Shown: piece after piece, positions 1 through 6,822 of the stretch | How positions within the stretch are numbered: position 1 is the first letter of the stretch | How the letters are laid out: each line of letters starts with the position of its first letter | Assembly: GCA_002304785.1 (NCBI GenBank) | Contig: DBMG01000028.1 | Coordinates: forward strand, 1 to 14,879 | Direction of reading: 5' to 3' | Length of the DNA: 14,879 bases | DNA from: Candidatus Accumulibacter sp. UBA704 | GTDB lineage: Bacteria > Pseudomonadota > Gammaproteobacteria > Burkholderiales > Rhodocyclaceae | Position numbers and translations under genes: made by a program | The notes under the pieces: model-generated | What the model was told of the DNA's origin: nothing | The model's database searches: none | The model's input: only the letters and a program-made list of their open reading frames with translations

Positions 1-726
1 TCGGCCTTGCAGCCGTTGATAACCGACGACACGGGGACGCAGGGGGCGGGACGCAGCCAGCTGGAGGTGTCGTATAACCGTGACCGGACCAAGGTTGCGG
101 GGGAGACGGAACGGGTGCACACGGTCCCGGTGGTATATACCTACGGACTGACCGATACGGTCGATATTTTCGCCAGCATCGCCTATTCCCGTATTCGCAA
201 CGACCTCCCCGGCGGCGACGCGAGCGGCCTGGACAACACGGTGATCGGCGCCAAGTGGCGCCTGTTCGAGAACGAAGAGAGCGGCACCAGCCTGGCCATC
301 AAGCCCGAGCTGGCCGCGCCCGTCAGCTCACAGCGCGAAAGCGATGGCTTGGGCACGGGCAAGACCTCCGGCAACCTGACCTTCATTCTCAGCCAGGAAG
401 TGCCTTTTGGCGCTGTTCATTTCAACGCCGGCGTGGGGCGTGACCGGTACCGTCATTCCGACGACAACCCCAAGACCGACTACACGCGTTTTTCCGTAGC
501 CCCGGTCTGGGAAGTGTCCGAGCAATGGAAGCTGGCGCTGGATCTCGGGACGGAATCTGCTCGCGCGGATGGAGAGACGGTGCGCTCGAAATTCGGCGAG
601 ATCGGTGCGATCTATTCGCCGAGCAAGGATCTCGATCTGGCACTCGGCTACATCCGCACAACTGACGACGAGAATCCGAAATCGAAGACCCACAGCGTTA
701 CCGCCGGGCTGACCTGGCGTTTCTGA
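1..726 (+). CDS. Outer-membrane beta-barrel protein (phenol MetA / 'transporter' type), 5' partial
   Basis: The reading frame is open to the first base of the window, so the true start and most of the signal peptide lie upstream; the TTG at 7 is only the first possible start inside the window. The visible part is about 240 residues. It opens with an Ala-rich stretch (SALQPLITDD) that resembles the end of a signal peptide and the start of the mature chain. Alternating polar/hydrophobic beta-strands follow (for example around VEVSYN-, FASIAY- and LALGYIR-like segments), and the chain ends in Trp-Arg-Phe. A terminal aromatic residue is the usual C-terminal signal for BAM-assembled barrels. The style matches the PF13557-like barrels often named 'transporter' or 'MetA-pathway of phenol degradation'. 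Its stop codon overlaps the next possible start (feoA) by one base, so it is probably the first known member of the feo operon. Substrate is not determinable; iron passage is inferred from context only. Confidence 0.75.
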   Translation, partial: SALQPLITDDTGTQGAGRSQLEVSYNRDRTKVAGETERVHTVPVVYTYGLTDTVDIFASIAYSRIRNDLPGGDASGLDNTVIGAKWRLFENEESGTSLAIKPELAAPVSSQRESDGLGTGKTSGNLTFILSQEVPFGAVHFNAGVGRDRYRHSDDNPKTDYTRFSVAPVWEVSEQWKLALDLGTESARADGETVRSKFGEIGAIYSPSKDLDLALGYIRTTDDENPKSKTHSVTAGLTWRF

Positions 727-1103
727 TGACCGATGAGGCGGCCGGCGATGCCCGGCCGCTGCTGCGACAGGAGACTGAATTGATAAAGAATGAGCGTGGT
801 ATTTCATGTTCGACGCTGGACCAGGCCGCGATCGGAACGACCTTGGCCGTATTGAAGGTCAGTGCCCCGGCGCAGGCCCCGGAATGGGAGCGCTGGCTGG
901 AAGAAATCGGGTTCATCACTGGTGAGCACGTGCGCCTGATGGCCAAGGCGATTCCCGGTGGCGATCCGATGGTCGTGCGTATCGGCCAGTCGACATTCGC
1001 CTTGCGCCGGGCCGAGGCGGCATGCGTCAGTGTGGTTCCGGTCGACGCCCTAGCGCCGGCGTCGTCGCTTGATCGTGTGGCCATCGAAGGGGGGCGGGTA
1101 TGA
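726..1103 (+). CDS. feoA: FeoA-domain protein of the ferrous iron transport system
   Basis: This is a small cytosolic SH3-like protein that assists the FeoB ferrous-iron permease. The typical FeoA core is present: a G-T-T-L start of the fold, then the segment with LEEIGFITGEHVRLM, PGGDPMVVRIG and ALRRAEA, which corresponds to the family pattern of 'L-x-x-(L/I)-G-(L/F)-x-x-G', 'GDP' and 'LRxxEA'. The first possible start (ATG at 726) overlaps the upstream stop and gives 125 residues. An in-frame TTG at 780, preceded by a good AGGAG six bases away, gives 107 residues and begins nearer to the conserved domain. I consider the TTG at least as likely. The stop overlaps the feoB start by four bases (ATGA), the classic sign of translational coupling. 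There is a poorly conserved tail of about 20 residues after the domain. Confidence 0.93.
   Translation: MTDEAAGDARPLLRQETELIKNERGISCSTLDQAAIGTTLAVLKVSAPAQAPEWERWLEEIGFITGEHVRLMAKAIPGGDPMVVRIGQSTFALRRAEAACVSVVPVDALAPASSLDRVAIEGGRV
769..773 (+). promoter_or_regulatory. Ribosome binding site supporting a TTG start of feoA at 780
   Basis: AGGAG is six bases upstream of an in-frame TTG at 780. The ATG at 726 lies inside the end of the barrel gene and has no purine-rich site at proper spacing. This favours a 107-residue FeoA, unless the ATG is used by termination-reinitiation. Confidence 0.5.
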
Positions 1104-2989
1104 ACCAGGCAGTGATCCACGTTCATCCGAGCGGACCTTTGATGGCGCTGGTCGGCAATCCGAATTGCGGCAAAACGGCTCTGTTCAACCTGCTGACCGG
1201 CAGCCGCCAGAAGGTCGCCAACTACGCCGGCGTGACGGTCGAGCGCAAGGAAGGTCGATTCACAACGGCGTCCGGCAAGACAATCCGCGTGCTGGACTTG
1301 CCCGGTGCCTATAGCCTCTACCCGCGTTCGCCCGACGAGCGCGTGACCTGCGATGTGCTGTTCGGCCGGGCTACAGGCGAGAAGCGGCCGGATCTGGTGG
1401 CGTGCGTCGTCGATGCCACCAATCTGCGCCGCAACCTGAGGCTGGCGCTGGCCGTCAAGCGGCTGGGATTGGCCTGCGTGGTAGCCCTGAACATGACCGA
1501 CCTGGCGGAAAAACGCGGCATCCGGATCGTTCCCGAGGCCCTGGCGGCGGAACTCGGCATGCCGGTGGTCAGCACGGTGGCCGTGCAGAGCAATGGTGTC
1601 GAGTCGCTTCTGGCGCTGGTGGAGGACCAGAATGTATGGCGTGCCGGTCCGGCGGCGACCGAGGCGGACAGCCAGGCCACCGAACATGGCGACCATATCG
1701 CCGTGCGCAGGATTCTGCAAAAACTCGGTCTCGACGAGATCATCCCGCATACGCCGAGCGACCGCATCGACCGTTTTGTCCTGCATCCCGTGCTGGGGCC
1801 GGCGCTGCTGGCCGCGGTGCTTTTTCTGGTGTTCCAGGCCGTGTTCTCCTGGGCAGAAGTGCCCAAGGAGTGGATCGAGGCAGGCACTTCCGCGGTCGGC
1901 AACCTCGCTGGGGAACTCCTGCCAGATGGCTGGCTGAAGAGTCTGATCGTGGATGGCGTCATCGCCGGGGCCGGCGGGGTGCTGGTGTTCCTGCCGCAAA
2001 TTCTCATCCTTTTCTTTTTCATCCTGGTGCTCGAGGAGTCGGGCTATCTGCCGCGAGCGGCCTTCCTGCTCGACCGGTTGATGGGCTGGGTCGGCCTCTC
2101 CGGGCGGTCGTTCATTCCGATGCTCTCGAGTTTTGCCTGCGCGATTCCGGGAATCATGGCGGCGCGCACCATCGGCAATCCCCGTGACCGGCTGGTGACG
2201 ATCCTGATCGCGCCATTGATGACCTGTTCCGCGCGTCTGCCCGTCTACGCCCTGCTGATCGGGGCGTTCATCCCGCAGCAGGAAGTGTGGGGGCTGTTCC
2301 AGTTGCAGGGCGTGGTGCTGTTTGTCCTGTACATCGCCGGAATCGTCGGGGCGATGGGCGTGGCCTGGGTGCTCAAGCGATTCACCGCGGCCGGGCGGCA
2401 GGTGCGTCCGCTGATGATGGAGTTGCCGAGCTATCACCTGCCGACGGTACGCAACGTCGGGATCGGCCTGTGGCAGCGTGCGATGATCTTCGTCAAGCGG
2501 GTCGGCGGCGTCATCCTCGTTTCCACCGTCCTGCTATGGTTCCTGGCCAGCTATCCGGCGGCGCCCGAGGGCGCCGAGGAATCCGCCATCGAGTACAGCT
2601 TTGCCGGGCAGATGGGCAAGGCCATGTCCGTCGTCTTCGAACCGATCGGCTTCAACTGGCAACTCAGCGTGGCGCTGATTCCGGCCATGGCTGCTCGTGA
2701 AGTCGTCGTGAGCGCATTGGGTACGGTATATTCGTTGTCGTCCGACGATAAAGAGGCGACCGAAAAGGCGCTGGGCGAACACATTTCCGATTCGTGGAGC
2801 CTGGCGACGGCATTGGCCATGCTGGCCTGGTTCGTCTTCGCCCCGCACTGCCTGGCCACGCTGGCCGCGGTCAAGCGCGAAACCGGCGGCTGGCGCATGC
2901 CGATCGTGATGACAGCTTACCTGTTCGGCTTGGCGTATCTGGCGGCGTTCGTTACCTACCGGGTCGCTCTCGGGTTCGGACTAGGCTGA
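1100..2989 (+). CDS. feoB: FeoB, ferrous iron transporter with N-terminal G domain
   Basis: An inner-membrane Fe(II) permease of 629 residues. The N-terminal G-protein domain carries G1 GNPNCGKT (19-26), the G2 region NYAGVT ending at Thr46, G3 DLPG (66-69) and G4 NMTD (131-134). A linker to about residue 225 leads into the membrane core, with multiple hydrophobic segments from about 228 to 629. The first Gate region holds the segment with SSFACAIPGIM (Cys347, Pro350), followed by ARTIGNPRDR and a second conserved LMTCSARLPVY stretch. The second Gate region holds IPAMAAREVVVSALG, and the C-terminus has the FAPHCLATLAAVKRETG motif. Many FeoBs have GFGCNVP at the first Gate motif; this one belongs to the variant with ACAIP, retaining the Cys and Pro. 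At 629 residues it is shorter than the roughly 770-residue E. coli protein, and no FeoC gene follows. The start overlaps feoA by four bases. Confidence 0.98.
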   Translation: MNQAVIHVHPSGPLMALVGNPNCGKTALFNLLTGSRQKVANYAGVTVERKEGRFTTASGKTIRVLDLPGAYSLYPRSPDERVTCDVLFGRATGEKRPDLVACVVDATNLRRNLRLALAVKRLGLACVVALNMTDLAEKRGIRIVPEALAAELGMPVVSTVAVQSNGVESLLALVEDQNVWRAGPAATEADSQATEHGDHIAVRRILQKLGLDEIIPHTPSDRIDRFVLHPVLGPALLAAVLFLVFQAVFSWAEVPKEWIEAGTSAVGNLAGELLPDGWLKSLIVDGVIAGAGGVLVFLPQILILFFFILVLEESGYLPRAAFLLDRLMGWVGLSGRSFIPMLSSFACAIPGIMAARTIGNPRDRLVTILIAPLMTCSARLPVYALLIGAFIPQQEVWGLFQLQGVVLFVLYIAGIVGAMGVAWVLKRFTAAGRQVRPLMMELPSYHLPTVRNVGIGLWQRAMIFVKRVGGVILVSTVLLWFLASYPAAPEGAEESAIEYSFAGQMGKAMSVVFEPIGFNWQLSVALIPAMAAREVVVSALGTVYSLSSDDKEATEKALGEHISDSWSLATALAMLAWFVFAPHCLATLAAVKRETGGWRMPIVMTAYLFGLAYLAAFVTYRVALGFGLG

Positions 2990-3102
2990 TCAGTTTTCCG
3001 GAGTCAAGGTGTCGGCCTCGGGCGGGGAGGGCGCTGCCGTGCGTGTGTGCGCCGAAGAGCGCTTTGTCGATCCGCTTGCTGCCGGACGTTGGGGTCTGGA
3101 AA

Positions 3103-3136
3103 GGGCAAACCCCCGGCCGTAGCCGAGGGTTGTCCC
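3103..3136. terminator. Hairpin between convergent feoB and citM
   Basis: An inner stem 3108-3117 / 3122-3131 has nine of ten pairs (one C-A mismatch) around a CGTA loop. After a two-base internal loop it is extended by GGG/CCC (3103-3105 / 3134-3136). No T-run follows on either strand, so it is not a textbook rho-independent terminator. Its position between two converging genes makes a shared terminator or 3'-end stabiliser the likeliest role. Confidence 0.5.
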
Positions 3137-3173
3137 GCTGGCGCAACGAGGATGCGCCAGACCGTCCTACCGG

Positions 3174-4484
3174 TTAGAGGTGGATATGGCCTAGCAGTAC
3201 CGCTGTGGTCAGCCAAACCATGGAGATGCCAACGGCCGGAATCAAGGCGAATTTCTGCAGATCGCCGAATTCCACCTTGTTGAGACCGACCAGCAGATAG
3301 GTGGACGGAACCAGCGGGCTGAGCAGGTGGGCTCCTTGCCCGATCAGCGCGGCACGTCCCATCTCGGCGGCGTCGATGCCGTAGGTGGCGGCTGCTTTGG
3401 CCAACACCGGCAGGACGCCGAAATAGAACGCATCGTTAGTCATGAAGAATGTGCCCGGAAGGCTGATCAGCGCGGTGATGAATGCAAAGTGCGGTCCCAT
3501 CGTTTCAGGAACGCCGGCGATGATCATCTTGGCCATGGCGTCGATCATCTTCGTGCCGGACAGGATGCCCATGAAAATTCCGGCGGCGAAGACCATGGCG
3601 ACCACGGGCATGGCATTGGCGCCGTTGGCGCAGATGCGGGCCTGTTGCTCCTTGTTCTTGTAGTTGATCAGCAGGGCGAGTGCCGTGCCGATGATGAACA
3701 GGATGGCCAACGGCAGAACTTCCATGATCAGGCAGATCATCAGGACCGTAACCAGTGTGGCGTTGAACCAGAAATTCTCGGGGCGCTTGTGCAGGGCGGC
3801 ATCCTCGTCTTCCGATACCGGGGCGTGGCTGCCGTCGTGAGTTAGATTGAGTACGCCGAGACGCGCGCGTTCCTTCACACCCCAGCGATAGGCCATGAAG
3901 CAGACGAAGAGGGTTCCGAGGACCATTCCGGGGATCATCGGCACGAAAACCTGTGACGATTCGACACTCAGCGACGCCAGGACACGTCCCGTAGGGCCAC
4001 CCCAGGGAATGATATTCATCACGCTGTTTTCCATGAGTGCCAGGGCCGGGAGAATGATCGGGTTGATCCCGAGCCGGCGGTGCACCGCCAGCAGTGCTGA
4101 GCAGGTCACCAGATACGTGGTCGAACCGTCTCCGTCCAGCGAGATGAAGGCTGCCAGTACGGCCGTGCCGACGCAGACCTTCATGGGGTCGCCGTGGACA
4201 GCCTTGAGGATTCTCTCGATGATTGGATCAAAAAGCCCGGCGTCGATCATGATGCCGAAGAAGAGGATGGCGAAGCAGATCATGATGCCGGTCGGCGCCA
4301 CTTTCTTGACCCCTTCGATCATCATCTTGCCCAGTTTTGCATCGTAGAACCCCAAGCCGACGGCAAAGACGATCGGGATGAGAATAAGCGCGTTCATGGC
4401 TGACATGCGTTTCGACATGATCAGGTACATGAACACGATAATCATGGTAAAGCCGGCGATGGCCAGCGTGGTAGGATCATTCAT
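3174..4484 (-). CDS. CitMHS-family metal-citrate / proton symporter
   Basis: An inner-membrane secondary transporter of 436 residues, almost wholly hydrophobic with about a dozen membrane segments, the usual length for the CitMHS family (CitM/CitH of Bacillus). Family landmarks are the FISLDGDGSTTYLVT stretch in the first half, the NIIPWGGPTGR motif shortly after, and in the second half FFMTNDAFYFGVLP and a late GQGAHLLSPLVPSTYLL segment. Known members take up citrate complexed with a divalent cation (Mg2+ or Ca2+ type) with protons; which metal is used here cannot be read from the sequence. The polar loop in the middle (around VSEDEDAALHKRPE) separates the two halves. The ATG start has a GGGAG site five bases upstream. 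It is transcribed divergently from a TctD/TctE-like two-component pair, which is the obvious candidate regulator. Confidence 0.93.
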   Translation of the reverse strand: MNDPTTLAIAGFTMIIVFMYLIMSKRMSAMNALILIPIVFAVGLGFYDAKLGKMMIEGVKKVAPTGIMICFAILFFGIMIDAGLFDPIIERILKAVHGDPMKVCVGTAVLAAFISLDGDGSTTYLVTCSALLAVHRRLGINPIILPALALMENSVMNIIPWGGPTGRVLASLSVESSQVFVPMIPGMVLGTLFVCFMAYRWGVKERARLGVLNLTHDGSHAPVSEDEDAALHKRPENFWFNATLVTVLMICLIMEVLPLAILFIIGTALALLINYKNKEQQARICANGANAMPVVAMVFAAGIFMGILSGTKMIDAMAKMIIAGVPETMGPHFAFITALISLPGTFFMTNDAFYFGVLPVLAKAAATYGIDAAEMGRAALIGQGAHLLSPLVPSTYLLVGLNKVEFGDLQKFALIPAVGISMVWLTTAVLLGHIHL

Positions 4485-4489
4485 GACTA

Positions 4490-4494
4490 CTCCC
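4490..4494 (-). promoter_or_regulatory. Ribosome binding site of citM
   Basis: GGGAG on the minus strand, five bases before the ATG at 4484. It fixes the start of the transporter. Confidence 0.7.
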
Positions 4495-4590
4495 AGGTTG
4501 TGGAATAAACAACATCGATATCGCCCGAGATCTCTTTTTTTGGTCGGAATGATCCCGGTGCTCCCGGAGCGTCAATCTACAGAGCGAATA

Positions 4591-4612
4591 CCTTCAATTT
4601 GCCTTCAGCTTG
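4591..4612 (+). repeat. 11-bp tandem direct repeat, candidate response-regulator operator
   Basis: CCTTCAATTTG (4591-4601) is followed directly by CCTTCAGCTTG (4602-4612), nine of eleven bases identical. OmpR/PhoB-family dimers bind head-to-tail half-sites about 11 bp apart. The repeat lies between citM and the OmpR-family regulator and just upstream of a weak citM -35-like box, so it is a natural candidate operator. Confidence 0.45.
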
Positions 4613-4695
4613 AAAAGCGATTTCGCTGGGGAGCTCGCCTGATGATCGGACGGCGCTGATGACTCGGGATGTGGCATGGCATACTTTCAGCAATT

Positions 4696-4707
4696 CAAGA
4701 ATTCTTG
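4696..4707. repeat. Perfect 12-bp palindrome beside the regulator start codon
   Basis: CAAGAATTCTTG reads the same on both strands and ends 11 bases before the ATG at 4719. It occupies the place where a ribosome binding site would be expected, and no good Shine-Dalgarno sequence is visible there. It may be an operator half-site pair or a small RNA fold; its role is unknown. Confidence 0.45.
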
Positions 4708-4718
4708 GCACGTAACTC

Positions 4719-5393
4719 ATGAAACTCCTGCTGGTTGAAGACAACCGCGAATTGTCGTTCTGGATGGCCCGGCTTCTGGAACAGTCCGGGTATGCGGTCG
4801 AGCAGGCGTTTTCTGGCGGCGATGCGCTGCAGTTCCTGATGACGCAAAGCTACGATGCGATCCTGCTCGACTTGATGCTGCCCGACATGAAGGGCCAGGT
4901 AGTACTCAAGCACATACGGGGCGGGCACGACGAGGTTCCTGTCTTGATCATCAGCGCGCAGGATGCATTGCAGGATATCGTCGGGCATCTCGATCTTGGT
5001 GCCGACGACTATCTGGTGAAACCAGTCAATATAGTCGAACTGGAGGCGCGGCTGCGTTCGCTGCTGCGCCGTGCCACCGGCAAGACGAATCCCGTGCTGG
5101 CCTGCGGCGGATTGCGCTACGACACGAACTCAAAGCTTTTCTCCTGCGAAGGGAAACCGCTGTCGCTGACTCCGCGCGAGCATGCGGTCCTTGAGGCGTT
5201 GATCCGCTATCCGGGTAAGACGGTATCGAAGAAAAGTCTGGCGGACAGCCTGTTCACGCTCGACGATACCGTTTCCGAAAAGGCACTGGAAATCTACATC
5301 GTGCGATTGCGCAAGAAGATCGAGAACACAGGCGCCCAGATCGTCACGCTACGCGGACTCGGCTACATGCTGACAGCCTATGTCGCAGAGTAG
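4719..5393 (+). CDS. OmpR/PhoB-family response regulator (TctD-like)
   Basis: A cytosolic transcription factor of 224 residues. The receiver domain (about 1-115) has the acidic pair Glu7/Asp8, phospho-acceptor Asp51 (in ILLDLMLPD), Ser79 at the switch Thr/Ser position and Lys101 in the VKP motif. The C-terminal winged-helix DNA-binding domain (about 128-222) has the expected LTPREHAVLEAL segment, the recognition-helix region SEKALEIYIVRLRKK and the final LRGLGYML hairpin. The arrangement matches TctD, QseB and related regulators. It overlaps the following sensor kinase gene by 14 bases, and it is divergent from the CitMHS transporter, its most likely target together with its own promoter. The ATG at 4719 has no strong ribosome binding site, but it starts exactly at the conserved N-terminus (MKLLLVEDN). 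Confidence 0.95.
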   Translation: MKLLLVEDNRELSFWMARLLEQSGYAVEQAFSGGDALQFLMTQSYDAILLDLMLPDMKGQVVLKHIRGGHDEVPVLIISAQDALQDIVGHLDLGADDYLVKPVNIVELEARLRSLLRRATGKTNPVLACGGLRYDTNSKLFSCEGKPLSLTPREHAVLEALIRYPGKTVSKKSLADSLFTLDDTVSEKALEIYIVRLRKKIENTGAQIVTLRGLGYMLTAYVAE

Positions 5394-6786
5394 GGTCTTC
5401 GACTCGCGGAGCCTGAAAAGCCGCCTCGCGGCGTGGGCGGTTTTTCCCGCGATCGTGATCATGACCTTCGACCTCGCCGTGGCCTATCGAAGCAGCGAAC
5501 AGATCGCGACGCTGGTCCAGCAGCAGTTGCTCCACGGGGCGGCGGCAATGATCTCGGAGCAATTGACGGTGAATGAGGATGAATACGTGTTCAGCATTCC
5601 CCCCGCTGCTTTTGACCTGCTGAAAAACCGGTTCAAGGATCGTGTTTCATATGCCATACATGGGCCTCAGGGGCAATTGATCGCCGGCGACGAGCAGTTG
5701 CCAGCGTTCCAGGGGCAGATCGGACAGGACGGCGAGAAGTTTTTCCTGACCCGTTTGCGCGGCGAAGCCGTCCGGGTCGTCGCCTATTCGTACGTGATTC
5801 CGAGTTCCCCTAAGGACGATGTGGTGGTCACCCAGGTCGCGCAAACCCTGCGTAATCACGACGAATTTCGTGATGACTTGCTGTATTCCACGATCCGGCG
5901 CCATTTGTTCCTGATGGCAGTGACAGTCGTATTCCTGGCCGTCGCGTTCCGCTGGATGCTCAGGCCATTAGTCGAGTTCAGCAATGCGTTGGCGGCGCGC
6001 CAGCCGGGATCGCTGGAAAAGCTCGACGAGAAGGATGCACCAAGTGAACTCGATCCTGTCATTGATGCCATGAACGACTATGTCCGGCGGCTGGATCACA
6101 CGCTCAAGTCTTACGAAAAGTTCGTGGCCAACACTGCACATCACCTGCGCAATTCCTTCGCCATCATTGCGACCCAGGTGAATTTCGCAAGACGCGCCGC
6201 CAGTTCCGATCCCGTCCAACAGGAAGTGCTGGGAGCCGTCCAGAGGACCCTCGGCAAATGTACGCGGGTGATCAACCAGCTGTTGATGCTGGCTTCTCTC
6301 GATCAGCCGAGAAAGTCTTCGACACCTGCTGAGAAGACGTCCCTTGCCGCGATTGCCACCAGCGTCATCGAGGAACTGGCTCCGCTGGCGCAGCAAAAAG
6401 GCATTGAATTGGGCGTCGAGGCGCTGGACGAGAATGCAGTTGTGCGCGCTCCGGTCCGGTTGCTGCAGGAATTGCTGACCAACCTAGTGGGCAATGCCAT
6501 CCAGCACATGAAGAAGACTGGCCAGGTCACGGTGTCTGTCAGCCTGGAGGGGGCGTGCGCCAGGCTTACCGTGATCGACGACGGAGTCGGCATTCCTAAG
6601 GAATTGCGCGAAAAGGTGTTCGAGCGATTTTTCCGTGTCGATGAAGCGAGCCCAGACGGATCGGGGCTGGGAATGGCGATTGTCAAGGAGATCTGCGATT
6701 CGCTGGGGGCAACGATTTCGCTATCCACTCCGGCCGGTGGAAGCGGCCTCGAGGTAGAAGTCCTTTTCCCGCTGGAGCGACAATGA
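5380..6786 (+). CDS. Sensor histidine kinase, TctE-like (2CSK_N-type periplasmic sensor)
   Basis: An inner-membrane kinase of 468 residues that should phosphorylate the regulator encoded just upstream. The first membrane helix spans about residues 17-35, followed by a periplasmic sensor of about 140 residues like the two-component-sensor N-terminal domain of TctE. The second helix is at about 175-192, then a short HAMP-like linker and the dimerisation/phospho-acceptor helix with His254 in VANTAHHLRNSF. The ATP-binding domain has an N-box with Asn372 (TNLVGNAIQH), a G1 box DDGVG (400-404), an F-box ERFFRVDE and a G2 box GSGLG (427-431). The H-box is unusual: instead of H-(E/Q)-L-R-T-P it reads H-H-L-R-N-S, so the conserved proline is absent and the residue after the histidine is neither acidic nor Gln. 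The ligand is unknown; carboxylates are inferred from the citM neighbour. Confidence 0.93.
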   Translation: MSQSRVFDSRSLKSRLAAWAVFPAIVIMTFDLAVAYRSSEQIATLVQQQLLHGAAAMISEQLTVNEDEYVFSIPPAAFDLLKNRFKDRVSYAIHGPQGQLIAGDEQLPAFQGQIGQDGEKFFLTRLRGEAVRVVAYSYVIPSSPKDDVVVTQVAQTLRNHDEFRDDLLYSTIRRHLFLMAVTVVFLAVAFRWMLRPLVEFSNALAARQPGSLEKLDEKDAPSELDPVIDAMNDYVRRLDHTLKSYEKFVANTAHHLRNSFAIIATQVNFARRAASSDPVQQEVLGAVQRTLGKCTRVINQLLMLASLDQPRKSSTPAEKTSLAAIATSVIEELAPLAQQKGIELGVEALDENAVVRAPVRLLQELLTNLVGNAIQHMKKTGQVTVSVSLEGACARLTVIDDGVGIPKELREKVFERFFRVDEASPDGSGLGMAIVKEICDSLGATISLSTPAGGSGLEVEVLFPLERQ

Positions 6787-6793
6787 TTTCCGC

Positions 6794-6808
6794 GCCCGCT
6801 GTTCGGGC
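6794..6808. terminator. Short hairpin between convergent kinase and binding-protein genes
   Basis: GCCCG (6794-6798) pairs with CGGGC (6804-6808) around a five-base loop inside the 36-base gap between two convergent genes. The stem is short and no T-run follows. It is a possible weak shared terminator. Confidence 0.3.
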
Positions 6809-6822
6809 TTCCTCGTCAAATC

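Larger units (their letters stand above)
4485..4718. promoter_or_regulatory. Divergent control region between citM and the response regulator gene
   Basis: This 234-base region must hold the promoters of both divergent units. It contains an 11-bp tandem repeat (4591-4612), a short AGCGA/TCGCT inverted repeat (4616-4627), a seven-T run (4535-4541) and a 12-bp palindrome beside the regulator start. For citM a weak minus-strand sigma70-like pair can be read: TTGACG (4570-4575) and TCATTC (4547-4552) with a 17-base spacer. For the regulator only a CATACT -10-like box (4680-4685) with a poor -35 is visible. Such weak boxes fit activator-dependent promoters. Confidence 0.6.

Noticed and set aside
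698..2437. A 579-codon open frame on the minus strand across feoA and feoB
   Set aside because: Its translation is rich in His, Arg, Gln and Asp repeats without any recognisable domain and lies antisense to a clear FeoB. It is a by-product of high-GC codon bias.
4670..4695. A sigma54-like TGGCATG before the response regulator gene
   Set aside because: There is no TTGC element at the required spacing after it.
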